A stretch of 64,000 bases of DNA from an uncultured Collinsella sp. (GCA_902489665.1 CABUAT010000001.1:100223-164222), one strand, 5' to 3'; counted from the stretch's first letter, positions 1 through 8,131 are shown. The notes: a model not told the origin generated them from the letters alone. Numbers and translations are program-made.

Positions 1-1029
1 CTCGGCCGGCAAGGATGCGGGCACCCCGCGCACCCACTCAATCGCCTCGCCCAGCGTCATGGCCGCGGCCTGCGCCAGATTGATATCGCGCACTTGAGGC
101 TGGCGTGCGGCCTCGGAGAGACGCGTGCCGCCGCAATCGCGGCATGGGCCCTCGCGCAAAAAGCGCGCCACGCGCTTAAGCCCCTTATCATCCTTAACCT
201 TGGCGAGCGCATTCTCGACGGTATAGACGGCGTTGTAATAGGTAAAATCGAGCGGCGTAGCGCCCTCGCCGTTTTTGGGAACGTAGAGAATGTGTTTCTT
301 AACCGCCGGACCATGGAACACGATGTCGCGCTCTTGAGGCGAGAGCTGGTTAAACGGCACGTCAGTGCGCACGCCCATCTCGCCGGCCACCTGCTTCATC
401 AGACCCCACATGAGCGTGCCCCAAGGAAGCACCGCGCCCTCGTTGATAGTCTTTGACTCGTCGGGCACCAGGCTCGCCTCGTCCACCTCGCGCATGACAC
501 CGGTGCCGCCGCAGGTGGGACACGCACCGCCGCTATTGAAAGCCAAATCCTCGGCACTCGGCGCGTAGAACTCGCGGCCGCATGTCGGACACGTGAGCGA
601 CAGGCCCGCAGCTACGTTAAGGCTCGGCTCCACACGCGCCCCGCAATGCGGGCACACGTGATGGGCGCAGCGGCTAAAGAGCAGACGTAGGCTGTTGTTG
701 AGCTCGGTCATGGTGCCAAAAGTGGAACGCACACCCGGCACGCTGGGGCGCTGATGCAATGCGAGCGCCGCCGGCACGTGCAGAACCTCGTCCACCTGGG
801 CATGCTCGGCCTGCGTCAGGCGACGTCGAGTATAGGCGCTAAGCGCCTCCAAGTAACGACGCGAGCCCTCGGCATAAAGAACTCCCAGTGCCAGCGAACT
901 CTTGCCCGAGCCCGACACGCCGGCAATACCCACGAGCTTTCCCAGCGGAATATCGATATCGATGTCTTTAAGGTTATGGACGCGCGCGCCACGTACCTCG
1001 ATAGCACTTGGTTGTTGCGACACCGTCAT
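1..1029 (-). CDS. UvrA-like excinuclease ABC ATPase (partial, C-terminal part outside window)
   Basis: The gene runs off the left edge, so only the first 343 codons are visible. They carry a UvrA-type ATP-binding half: P-loop GVSGSGKSS near residues 37-45, a zinc-binding stretch with CPHC and CPTC pairs, the UvrA signature FNSGGACPTCGGTG, and a later CRDCGGTRL motif. UvrA proteins scan DNA for lesions. The short leader and divergent zinc region suggest a paralogue of the DrrC/UvrA2 type rather than housekeeping UvrA, but the second half is needed to decide. Its ATG overlaps the TGA of the upstream acetyltransferase by the ATGA arrangement, so the two are probably translationally coupled. Confidence 0.85.
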   Translation of the reverse strand, partial: MTVSQQPSAIEVRGARVHNLKDIDIDIPLGKLVGIAGVSGSGKSSLALGVLYAEGSRRYLEALSAYTRRRLTQAEHAQVDEVLHVPAALALHQRPSVPGVRSTFGTMTELNNSLRLLFSRCAHHVCPHCGARVEPSLNVAAGLSLTCPTCGREFYAPSAEDLAFNSGGACPTCGGTGVMREVDEASLVPDESKTINEGAVLPWGTLMWGLMKQVAGEMGVRTDVPFNQLSPQERDIVFHGPAVKKHILYVPKNGEGATPLDFTYYNAVYTVENALAKVKDDKGLKRVARFLREGPCRDCGGTRLSEAARQPQVRDINLAQAAAMTLGEAIEWVRGVPASLPAE

Positions 1030-1583
1030 CGCTCCCCTTCTGCTCGCCCGCGCCAGTCTTCGCGGGTCAAATGCGTAAAGTACTCGGTACGCACATCGCC
1101 CATAAGCTCGCAGGGCACGTCGCGCTCAACGTGATGTGGCGCGAACCCGCATTTTTGCTGGACGCGTAACGACTTGTTATTGCCCTCATAGTATCCGCAC
1201 CAAAGCGCCTTGCAACCAAGCGTTTCGAACGCATAGCGCTGCATGGCTCGCACCGCCTCGGGAGCAAAGCCTCGACCCCAGAACGGCTTGGCGACCCAAT
1301 ACCCCACCTCAAGCTCGAGTCCAACTCTTTGGCTGTTCGACCCGCAGCGAGGGGGCATAAGCCCGATGCTGCCAATGGGCTCGTCTGTCTCAGGCAGGCA
1401 AATGGCAAAGGTATGGGGCGCCGTAAAGACCGTCCGAATGATCTCTCTGCTTTCCCCAATGCTTCGGTGGGGCGGCCAGCCCGCAGCCGGCCCCACGTCC
1501 GGGTCGCTCGCATATGCAAACAGGCTCGCCGCATCCGTCTCGCGCCACGGACGAAGCGTCAATCGCTCAGTTTGAATCACCAT
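1026..1583 (-). CDS. GNAT-family N-acetyltransferase (RimJ/RimL type)
   Basis: This 185-residue protein begins TERLTLRPWRETDAASLF, the usual opening of RimJ/RimL-like acetyltransferases. The acetyl-CoA loop region reads RGFAPEAVRAM, followed by the family's NKSLRVQQKCGF helix. Such enzymes move an acetyl group from acetyl-CoA to amino groups of proteins or small molecules; the substrate cannot be read from sequence. I chose the ATG at 1583 over the in-frame ATG 15 bases upstream because a GAGG ribosome binding site lies 7 bases before it. The stop codon overlaps the UvrA-like start, so both genes are likely one transcript. Confidence 0.85.
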   Translation of the reverse strand: MVIQTERLTLRPWRETDAASLFAYASDPDVGPAAGWPPHRSIGESREIIRTVFTAPHTFAICLPETDEPIGSIGLMPPRCGSNSQRVGLELEVGYWVAKPFWGRGFAPEAVRAMQRYAFETLGCKALWCGYYEGNNKSLRVQQKCGFAPHHVERDVPCELMGDVRTEYFTHLTREDWRGRAEGER

Positions 1584-1606
1584 GTTTTGACCTCGCATCT
1601 ATCGAT

Positions 1607-1633
1607 GTGACAACAGGGCTGTCCCTTTATCAC
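1607..1633. repeat. Degenerate TGTGACAAAGGGAC-family inverted repeat
   Basis: The arms GTGACAACAGGGC and GTCCCTTTATCAC form an imperfect inverted repeat directly beyond the stop codon of the ATPase at 1635. It is the most decayed member of a family whose better copies lie at 2821, 34289, 42055 and 45512. Its position suggests a 3'-end hairpin. Confidence 0.6.
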
Positions 1634-1634
1634 C

Positions 1635-2753
1635 CTACTCGTGCCATAAAATGCGATCGCGAATGTACGCGCCCAGCATGGGCACGGTAAACCGGACGAG
1701 GCCGTATCCGGCAGCCTCGATGACGCGCTCGCGAATCAGGCTTGCACGATATTTACTCGCCCAGCTCTGGGTGCGATCGCAACGCTCAATGATGTCCGCC
1801 ATGCGCGTCGGCTTACCCTCGTCAGCAGCCATGGCCTCGATAAAGAGGCGCTGTGGGCTGCGCAGTCCGTAATACAGGGGCGCGTCGACCACTTCGTAGA
1901 ACTCGGAGACGGCGTCCGTATGGCCTGCCTCGACATCCCACACTTCAATGACCTGCGAGCCACGCCGGACAGCAGACCGCCACATGTAATAGCCCACCAG
2001 CTGAACCATATAGGGATGCCTCATGCTTTTGCGCGCCGCAAGGTCCGCCGTCTCCGCGTCAACGTAAAGACCAGCGTCTTTGACCGTCTGGATATACGAA
2101 TCGCGCACCTTGGGCAAAGATATCGCCCCCAGCGTACGCTGCTGGGCACGCCGCAAAAACGTCACGCTCGGCTCTTCGAGCAGATCGTCAACCATACTGG
2201 GTAGGCCGGCAAAAACAAGCGCAAGGCCGCGCTGGTCGCTATCGGACAAGCCCGTGGCATCCTGGTCTCCGAGCACCTGCTGATAGAGAACGGCAAGGGC
2301 CGCCAGCTCCTCGATAGACGCAGATTGAGCCTCGTCAATCGCAAACAGTATGCCCTTGCCTGGACCGAGCTTCTTAAGGCGCTCGTTGACCAGCCCTCGC
2401 AACATCTCGCCCTTTGCTCGCGCCGCCTCGACCGACATCCGCCCAAACGACGGACCGAACTCCATTGACGTCACAACGGGTTTATTCGAGCGAAGCGCGT
2501 CGGCCAAGCGGTCGCATAAGCCAAGCGAAGCGGAATCGGAGACAACCGCCCATCCGCACTCGCTGGCCAGACGTTGCAGCTCCCGCAGGAGAACTGTCTT
2601 GCCGCAGCCGCGGTTTCCCGTAATGAGCATGAGCCTGCCCGGCGCTCCGGCGCCGTTATCGAGCCCTTCTTCGAAATCTTCGATGACCGACTCGCGACCG
2701 ATGAGTATCGGAGGCCGCTTGCCAGCCGTGGGCTTAAAGGGATTTGGATTCAT
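1635..2753 (-). CDS. P-loop ATPase with C-terminal helix-turn-helix-like tail
   Basis: This is a 372-residue cytosolic ATPase of the archaeal-ATPase/ORC-like kind. Walker A is GNRGCGKT (46-53) and Walker B is ILFAIDEAQ (about 135-143). The last 80 residues (SPQRLFIEAMAADEG onward) resemble a small winged-helix unit and align by eye with the intact tail of the pseudogene at 60853-61299. The biological role of such ATPases is not known to me. The ATG at 2753 has a GAGGAG site. Three tandem 10-bp repeats stand 35 to 64 bases upstream and may be its own operator. There is no operon partner on the same transcript beyond possible readthrough. Confidence 0.8.
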   Translation of the reverse strand: MNPNPFKPTAGKRPPILIGRESVIEDFEEGLDNGAGAPGRLMLITGNRGCGKTVLLRELQRLASECGWAVVSDSASLGLCDRLADALRSNKPVVTSMEFGPSFGRMSVEAARAKGEMLRGLVNERLKKLGPGKGILFAIDEAQSASIEELAALAVLYQQVLGDQDATGLSDSDQRGLALVFAGLPSMVDDLLEEPSVTFLRRAQQRTLGAISLPKVRDSYIQTVKDAGLYVDAETADLAARKSMRHPYMVQLVGYYMWRSAVRRGSQVIEVWDVEAGHTDAVSEFYEVVDAPLYYGLRSPQRLFIEAMAADEGKPTRMADIIERCDRTQSWASKYRASLIRERVIEAAGYGLVRFTVPMLGAYIRDRILWHE

Positions 2754-2787
2754 GTCGGTCTCCTCGGATTGGCAAACCCTGATAATA

Positions 2788-2817
2788 GTTATACCAACTT
2801 ATACCGATTTATACCAA
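2788..2817 (-). promoter_or_regulatory. Three tandem 10-bp repeats upstream of the ATPase
   Basis: Read toward the gene, the units are TTGGTATAAA, TCGGTATAAG and TTGGTATAAC, head to tail with no spacer, so each repeats once per helical turn on the same face. That layout suggests cooperative protein binding. A related array stands before the decayed ATPase at 60853. Confidence 0.65.
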
Positions 2818-2820
2818 TAG

Positions 2821-2853
2821 CATGTGACAAAGAAACTGTCCCTTTGTCACATG
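2821..2853. repeat. TGTGACAAAGGGAC-family inverted repeat over a stop codon
   Basis: Arms CATGTGACAAAG and CTTTGTCACATG are perfect; the centre is slightly mismatched (AAAC/TGTCCC). The TGA stop of the EF-G-like gene (2847-2849) lies inside the right arm. The hairpin could act as a transcription end or mRNA 3' cap. Confidence 0.75.
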
Positions 2854-4850
2854 TGGCCGAAAAATTCGGCGTCTGCTGCTCGCCAGGGGCGGAAGGTGAC
2901 GGGATCGACCTTTACGTGCGCCGCGGCGGGTACGTCGTACCATTTGACCGTGTAACCGGCGCCGTGAGAGCAAAAGACTGAATCGGGCGTGTTGGGCAGA
3001 TCGGCCTCGGGCTCATAGGCGGCAGTCTCGATTACGCGCTCGGCATCATGGCAAGCCGCATAGCCGGCGAACTCTAGGTACAGATGTCCGCGACCACTCG
3101 TGTAGGCAGCCACCTCCAGCGCGTAATCCTGCACCTCGGATGCCGGTACGTGACCCACAAGCTTCGCCCGGTCGCCCGCCATCGTCGGCGGCTCGTACTC
3201 GGCACCCATACGCGTGGCATCTGAGAGCGCCCGGCCCACGCACTCCCCCGGCACCTCGAGCTCAAAGCGATACCACGGCTCCAACAGTACCGCCGCGCCG
3301 GCCTCACGCGCCTGCATGAGCCCCTGGCGAATCGCGCGATACGTGGCCTGGCGAAAATCGCCGCCCTCGGTGTGTTTGGCATGCGCGCGGCCGCCCGTGA
3401 GCGTAATGCGCACATCGGTGATAGGCGAGCCGGTCAGCACGCCCAGGTGATCGCGCTCCATGGCGTTGGTGAGCGCCAGACGCTGCCAGTTAAGATCGAG
3501 TTCGTCGGTCGAGGTCACGGTGCCAAACTGCACGCCCGAACCCGCTGGCAACGGCTCCAGGCGCAGATGCACCTCGGCATAGTGGCGCAGCGGCTCAAAG
3601 TGACCCACGCCCTCGACCGGCTGCGAAATAGTCTCCTTATAGAGAATGCCGCCAGACTCAAACTCAATCGAAAGGCCAAAGCGATCGGCCAACACCCGCT
3701 GCACAACCTCGAGTTGCACAGCGCCCATCAACTGCAAATGAATCTGCTCAAGATGAGTATTCCAGCTTACGCCGAGCATAGGATCTTCGTCCGCCAACTC
3801 AGTCAGCGCTTTGAACACCGCATGGACATCGTGTTCGCCCGGAAGCACCGTATAGGTGAGGACCGGAGCGACGACGGGCGCATCGCCCGCGGGCTCCGCG
3901 CCCAGGGCGTCCCCTGGGCGAACGTGCGCAAGACCCGTCACGGCGCAAATACCGCCAGCAGCAACTTCTTGGGCAAGCTCATACTTCTCGCCGTTATAGA
4001 TGCGTACTTGATCGACCTTTTGCTCCCATGCCTCGACACCGGAACGTCCGTCAATCATCTGTTTGGCATGCAGCGTGCCGCCGGTCACTTTAACCCAAGC
4101 CAAGCGCTCGCCGCGATCCCCGCGGCTGACACGATAGACGCGCGCGGCAAACTCCGAGAGCCACGCCTGTTCACGCATCAGCGCGCATATGCCATCCAGC
4201 AGCTCGTCCACGCCCTGGTCCCTGAGCGCCGAGCCGGTAAAACAGGGAAAGAGCTTGCGCTCGGCAACCATGCGCGACAGCGTTGCGACGGAAAGCTCAC
4301 CCGCCTCAAGAAACTCCTCGAGTGCCGCCTCGTCCAACGCAGCAGCGTCCTCCTGAACGGCGCCGCCCGCCAACAGTTCGCTGGCATCCAGGCAGCCCTC
4401 GGAAAGACGTTGCCCAAGTTGTGCCAGCAAAACATCGCGGCCGGGATTCTCCAAATCGATTTTGTTGATATAGATGAACGTCGGAATGTCATAGCGCGCA
4501 AGCAGGCGCCACAGGGTTTCGGTGTGCCCTTGCACGCCGTCGTTGGCGCCCACAACCAAAATCGCGTAGTCGAGTGCGCGCAGCGTGCGCTCCGCCTCGG
4601 CAGAAAAATCGACATGTCCCGGCGCATCCACGAGCATGACGTGGGTATCGCCATGGTCGAGCATGGCCTGCGACGAGAAGATCGTAATGCCGCGCTCGCG
4701 CTCGATCGCGTTCGTATCCAGATGCGAATCGCCATCGTCCACGCGGCCGCGCTTGCGAATGCGACCCGCGTTGAACAGCATGGCCTCGGCCAGCGTGGTC
4801 TTGCCGGCATCGACATGCGCCAAGATTCCAACGACCGCTTGCTTCGACAT
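2847..4850 (-). CDS. TetM/EF-G-like translational GTPase
   Basis: The 667-residue protein has the full GTPase set: G1 AHVDAGKT (11-18), an ERERGITI switch, DAPGH, and NKID. It follows the EF-G/TetM domain order, and its length fits TetM-like ribosome-protection factors (about 640) better than EF-G (about 700). Chromosomal TetM-like proteins bind the ribosome, but many have no proven tetracycline role, so resistance should not be assumed. The ATG at 4850 has an AAGAGGAGA site; a longer frame upstream lacks one. The last two residues and the stop codon are supplied by the inverted repeat at 2821-2853. Confidence 0.85.
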   Translation of the reverse strand: MSKQAVVGILAHVDAGKTTLAEAMLFNAGRIRKRGRVDDGDSHLDTNAIERERGITIFSSQAMLDHGDTHVMLVDAPGHVDFSAEAERTLRALDYAILVVGANDGVQGHTETLWRLLARYDIPTFIYINKIDLENPGRDVLLAQLGQRLSEGCLDASELLAGGAVQEDAAALDEAALEEFLEAGELSVATLSRMVAERKLFPCFTGSALRDQGVDELLDGICALMREQAWLSEFAARVYRVSRGDRGERLAWVKVTGGTLHAKQMIDGRSGVEAWEQKVDQVRIYNGEKYELAQEVAAGGICAVTGLAHVRPGDALGAEPAGDAPVVAPVLTYTVLPGEHDVHAVFKALTELADEDPMLGVSWNTHLEQIHLQLMGAVQLEVVQRVLADRFGLSIEFESGGILYKETISQPVEGVGHFEPLRHYAEVHLRLEPLPAGSGVQFGTVTSTDELDLNWQRLALTNAMERDHLGVLTGSPITDVRITLTGGRAHAKHTEGGDFRQATYRAIRQGLMQAREAGAAVLLEPWYRFELEVPGECVGRALSDATRMGAEYEPPTMAGDRAKLVGHVPASEVQDYALEVAAYTSGRGHLYLEFAGYAACHDAERVIETAAYEPEADLPNTPDSVFCSHGAGYTVKWYDVPAAAHVKVDPVTFRPWRAADAEFFGHM

Positions 4851-5095
4851 GGCTCTCCTCTTATTGCAAGCCCACCGCACGCGGCAACGGGCATCCTCGT
4901 TCCACACTGGATGATACAATTTACGGGCCGGCGGGCGAAGCGGGCCCTATCCCCCGACCGAGCTCATCGCCCTGCGTTGCCGCGCGGCGATTTTCGTAGG
5001 TTCGCGCCTTGCGAAAGCCGGCACCTCCCCTTTTTGTCTGCCCGGGTTCATCTGGGGCAGTAACAACGCGAGCCTCACAACAGCGAGGAGTCACC

Positions 5096-5521
5096 ATGAA
5101 GGCATTGCTCAACGAGTTCAAGGAATTCATTAATCGCGGCAACGTGATAGACATGGCCGTCGGCGTGATTATCGGCGGCGCATTCACTGCCATCGTGACC
5201 TCGCTTACCGACAACATCATCAACCCGCTTATCTCCGTGATTGCCGGCGGCAGCGCCACCGAGATCTCGGGGCTGGTGGTGCCGGGAACCAATATCGACT
5301 TTGGCGCCTTTATCGGTGCATGCATCAACTTTTTGATTGTGGCGGCGATCGTCTTTGCCATCGTCAAGGCCTTCAACAAGGCGCAGGAGATTGGCGACAG
5401 GCTCGCCGGTGCCACCACCGAGGAAGCCGCACCGGCGCCCGTCTGCCCGTATTGTCTGGAAGAGGTGCACGAAGGCGCGACCAAGTGTTGCCACTGCGGA
5501 AGCGAGCTGCCCAGGGAATAG
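5096..5521 (+). CDS. mscL: Large-conductance mechanosensitive channel MscL with C-terminal zinc ribbon
   Basis: Residues 1-95 are a typical MscL: amphipathic start KALLNEFKEFINRGNVIDMA, first membrane helix VGVIIGGAFTAIVTSL, a short periplasmic loop with VPGTNIDFGAF, and a second helix. It opens under membrane tension to release solutes on osmotic downshock. The protein then continues for about 30 residues with CPYC and CCHC pairs, a small zinc-ribbon-like module that classical MscL lacks. The start has a GAGGAG site 5 bases upstream. It appears monocistronic and ends in a hairpin at 5585. Confidence 0.93.
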   Translation: MKALLNEFKEFINRGNVIDMAVGVIIGGAFTAIVTSLTDNIINPLISVIAGGSATEISGLVVPGTNIDFGAFIGACINFLIVAAIVFAIVKAFNKAQEIGDRLAGATTEEAAPAPVCPYCLEEVHEGATKCCHCGSELPRE

Positions 5522-5584
5522 TCGCGTAGGCGCAGCATTATCAACCACACGGCAAGCACCCCAGGCGCCACAATCAACTAAATT

Positions 5585-5602
5585 TGGCCCCGTTTGGGGC
5601 CA
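5585..5602. terminator. Hairpin terminator between mscL and an acetyltransferase
   Basis: A 7-bp GC stem, TGGCCCC with GGGGCCA, and a 4-base loop are flanked by AAATT on the left and TTTG on the right. It could serve both converging genes. Confidence 0.6.
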
Positions 5603-5641
5603 TTTGTCGTTCGAGTGAATTGTTGCCGTAAGGCCCAGCTT

Positions 5642-6130
5642 TTACGCCTCGCGCAGCCAATCGAACGCGACACGCGCCGTGCCGTCGGACACATAGACGA
5701 TACCGGCGCGCTTAAACCCGGCCTTGGCGATGGCGCCCTGCATGGGCAGGTTGTCTTGGTGTGTGTCGATACGCAGATGGTCGATGCGTTCCTCGGCAAA
5801 GGCAAACATCGCAGCCGCGACGCCATGCGTGGTGCCGTCGGATGCCACGCGGTGCAGCACAGCATACGGGGCGTCGCTGCGCCACTGGCCGCCCTCGATC
5901 ACATCGTAGGAACTGTCCGGCCCCGGCAGAAAGGCAAACGTCGCCACCACGCGTCCGTCTTCCTCGCACACATAGCTGCCACCGGCGGCGATATCGGCAG
6001 CCAGCTGCTCGCCCGAAGGCGTGCCCTCGGGCCACTGCGTCGTGTTGCCATGTGCGCGCATAAAGGCGCGGGCCGCGTCATAGATGGCCATGACGGCGGG
6101 AATGTCGGTATCGAGGGTTTTTCTGATCAT
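5642..6130 (-). CDS. GNAT-family N-acetyltransferase
   Basis: The 162-residue protein opens IRKTLDTDIPAVMAIYDAAR and contains a central strand VVATFAFLPGP, a HGVAAAMFAFAEE segment at the acetyl-CoA loop, and NLPMQGAIAKAGFKRAGIVYV near the end, the usual GNAT core. It acetylates an unknown amine-bearing substrate. The gene diverges from 6208-6504 across an inverted repeat at 6152-6183 that may control both. Confidence 0.8.
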   Translation of the reverse strand: MIRKTLDTDIPAVMAIYDAARAFMRAHGNTTQWPEGTPSGEQLAADIAAGGSYVCEEDGRVVATFAFLPGPDSSYDVIEGGQWRSDAPYAVLHRVASDGTTHGVAAAMFAFAEERIDHLRIDTHQDNLPMQGAIAKAGFKRAGIVYVSDGTARVAFDWLREA

Positions 6131-6151
6131 CGCGCGGCGACCTCACGTTTA

Positions 6152-6183
6152 TTGGTATCACTTTGATTGAGCAATGATACCAA
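6152..6183. promoter_or_regulatory. Perfect 9-bp inverted repeat in a divergent promoter region
   Basis: TTGGTATCA and TGATACCAA are separated by 14 bases, between two divergent genes. The centres of the arms are about two helical turns apart, as expected for a dimeric regulator. The arms resemble the TTGGTATAA repeats at 2788-2817. Confidence 0.55.
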
Positions 6184-6207
6184 CGTTTGGAGAAGGGCGC
6201 GAAGCAG

Positions 6208-6504
6208 ATGGGAAGCAAAAAGCGAGCCGCCTGGTCAAAGGCCAAAAGCGAGTTTTTGAGCGCTGCTACCGGCGGCGATATGAGCGACCTGTTTGCACGC
6301 GAGGACGAGCGCCGCGACGCCCTGGACTCCGAGCGCGATGAAGCCTGGCGCTACAAATCGTGCGAGCGCAAAAACCGTTACGACACGCGCGCCGAGGCCG
6401 AGGCAGTTATGGCCGACTGCGAAAACCGCGGACGCCGCGGGCTGGCCTGCTACAAATGCGAATACTGCGGCGGCTGGCACTTGACGTCGCACCCTTGGAA
6501 ATAG
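6208..6504 (+). CDS. Small protein with C-terminal zinc-finger-like motif
   Basis: A 98-residue, highly charged protein. The first 70 residues are rich in Arg, Lys, Asp and Glu; the end reads CYKCEYCGGWHLTSHP, where three cysteines and two histidines could bind one zinc ion. I do not recognise a family with a known function; similar tails occur in small nucleic-acid-associated proteins. I took the ATG at 6208, 11 bases after GGAGAAGG, rather than an upstream TTG that overlaps that site. Confidence 0.7.
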   Translation: MGSKKRAAWSKAKSEFLSAATGGDMSDLFAREDERRDALDSERDEAWRYKSCERKNRYDTRAEAEAVMADCENRGRRGLACYKCEYCGGWHLTSHPWK

Positions 6505-6552
6505 GCGCCGCATCGGCACGGCATTGACGGAGCGCCAGCCATCGCACGCAAG

Positions 6553-7257
6553 CTACGGGCGCGGCGGCACCAACACATCGTAGCGAACGGCCTTGCCCGC
6601 AAGTTGATAGCTCGGCTTAACGCCGGCAAGCAGCGGCCCCTTCACCGGCCGCTTGATAACGACCTTGCGCGGGCGCGCCGCAAGCGCAGCTTCGACCAGC
6701 GTCTCCTCATCGGCGCACGGCTGCTCCAGATGGTGTAAGAGTTGGAACTTCTTTTTCACCGCCGCGCTCTTGGTGCGTTCGGGAAACATGGGATCCAGAT
6801 ATACCACGTCGGGGGCGGCAAGCTCGCCCCGCCCGATCAGCTCAGCTGTATGGCGAAGGCCGGCAATGCTGTCCTCGCCCGCATGTAAGCGCATGCGCGA
6901 CACGGCAGCCGCAAGCGCCGAATCATCTGCCGCGCGATCCAGGGCATCCTGAAGCAGCGCCGCGATCACGCAATCCTGCTCATACAGATCGACGGTAAAG
7001 CCCGCGGCCGCCAGCAGCAGCGAATCCTCGCCAAAGCCTGCCGTGGCGTCAATCGCCCATGGGCTCTCGATGCCTTTTGTGCGCGCAGCCTTTACCAACA
7101 GCTCTTGCTGCAGACGGCCCTGCTTGAGCCGCGGAAGCATGCGGGTAAAATCGGCACGCAGTTCCATCGAGCCGTCGGTGAGCGTGAGTCCCTCGGACTT
7201 CCCGGTCAGCTCAAGCCCCGCGGCTCGAGCAACAGAAAAGGGATCGACGATGCCCAT
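6553..7257 (-). CDS. rsmJ: 16S rRNA (guanine-N2) methyltransferase RsmJ-like
   Basis: The 234-residue enzyme matches the RsmJ pattern: an SAM-binding region WAIDATAGFGEDSLLLAA, an acidic strand end VDLYEQD, and the diagnostic YLDPMFPERTKSAAVKKK stretch. RsmJ methylates G1516 of 16S rRNA using S-adenosylmethionine. The catalytic-loop sequence (DPMFP) is intact. The ATG at 7257 follows AAGGAGTACCC. The tail KRPVKGPLLAGVKPSYQ is also typical of the family. Confidence 0.85.
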   Translation of the reverse strand: MGIVDPFSVARAAGLELTGKSEGLTLTDGSMELRADFTRMLPRLKQGRLQQELLVKAARTKGIESPWAIDATAGFGEDSLLLAAAGFTVDLYEQDCVIAALLQDALDRAADDSALAAAVSRMRLHAGEDSIAGLRHTAELIGRGELAAPDVVYLDPMFPERTKSAAVKKKFQLLHHLEQPCADEETLVEAALAARPRKVVIKRPVKGPLLAGVKPSYQLAGKAVRYDVLVPPRP

Positions 7258-7320
7258 GGGTACTCCTTAGCAAGCAAAACGAATACGCGAGCGCCGTTTA
7301 TGTCGGCACCCAACCGTCCG

Positions 7321-7464
7321 CTATTGTCCCACATGCGACATGGCCCACAGCATCCCAACGCAAAGCACCGCCATCAATCCCGTGCACACGGCAGCGATCA
7401 CAGAATCACCCATGCGCCTTCCCAACGACCGCGGCTCACGCACTTGACCTGTTCCGTACATCAT
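7321..7464 (-). CDS. 47-residue predicted membrane peptide
   Basis: A short frame with a very strong site (AAGGAGGAGCC directly before ATG) encodes 47 residues: a basic, polar first 20 residues ending GRRMGD, then one hydrophobic segment SVIAAVCTGLMAVLCVGMLW. It lies 63 bases upstream of rsmJ on the same strand and could share its transcript. No family is recognised. The case rests on the ribosome binding site, the clean membrane segment and the lack of any other gene here. Confidence 0.55.
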   Translation of the reverse strand: MMYGTGQVREPRSLGRRMGDSVIAAVCTGLMAVLCVGMLWAMSHVGQ

Positions 7465-7691
7465 GGCTCCTCCTTGAGACCAGCTCTTACCATGGCCCCA
7501 TCATCGCAGCACCGCGCATGAGCTGCCATCGATTTGCCTTACGCCCAGCTTTCCTTTTTGAAAGGTTGGACCGTACAGGCAAGAGACGCTTTCAAACGCA
7601 TGCATCGCCGCGTTGAACTACAATGTGCTTCACCATATGTGCAGTACATTGGGTGCGCCAAGTTGGCGTACTCGTATCGAAAGGACCAGCC

Positions 7692-8093
7692 ATGAGCTTC
7701 ACTCGCAAGACTCTCAAAATCCTTGCTCTCATCTACTTTGTTTTGGGCATCGCCAGCCTCGTCACCGCCGGCGTCGGTATCGCCACGGGCGGTCTCGATT
7801 CCACGTACGGTTCGTACGCCACGCTCGCAGCGGTCGTGCTTATCGCCAAGGGTCTCGTCGACCTTGCCGCAGGCGTCGCCGGTATCAAGGGCGCCAACAA
7901 GCCTTCGCAGGTGGACGGCGCGTTTAAGCTCGGTATTGTTGCCGCGGTCGCCACGCTTGCCCAAGCGGTGCTCACGCTTCCCGCGTTTGGCGGCGACGCC
8001 ATCAACTTTGGCGCCTTTGTCATCGTGGTGTACGACCTGTTCTTTGTTCAGCAGGCACACGCCGTTAAGGCCGAGAACAAGGACCGCCTGTAA
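7692..8093 (+). CDS. Small four-helix membrane protein of unknown function
   Basis: The 133-residue protein has four hydrophobic segments, near residues 8-30, 42-62, 78-98 and 102-122, joined by short loops, and a polar tail KAENKDRL. This is a complete small integral membrane protein; I cannot assign a transport or signalling role. AAAGGA stands before the ATG at 7692. It is followed by a strong terminator and so is probably monocistronic. Confidence 0.75.
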   Translation: MSFTRKTLKILALIYFVLGIASLVTAGVGIATGGLDSTYGSYATLAAVVLIAKGLVDLAAGVAGIKGANKPSQVDGAFKLGIVAAVATLAQAVLTLPAFGGDAINFGAFVIVVYDLFFVQQAHAVKAENKDRL

Positions 8094-8131
8094 GCGCTCG
8101 CTTCTCATAACCTCTGCAGCCAAGCAACTAA

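Noticed and set aside
2847..4850. Acquired tetracycline resistance gene
   Set aside because: It is TetM-like in layout, but sequence divergence and the lack of mobile context do not support an acquired resistance gene.
3372..5063. A 563-codon plus-strand frame opposite the EF-G-like gene
   Set aside because: Same reason: it is a compositional shadow of the GTPase gene and runs through its start region.
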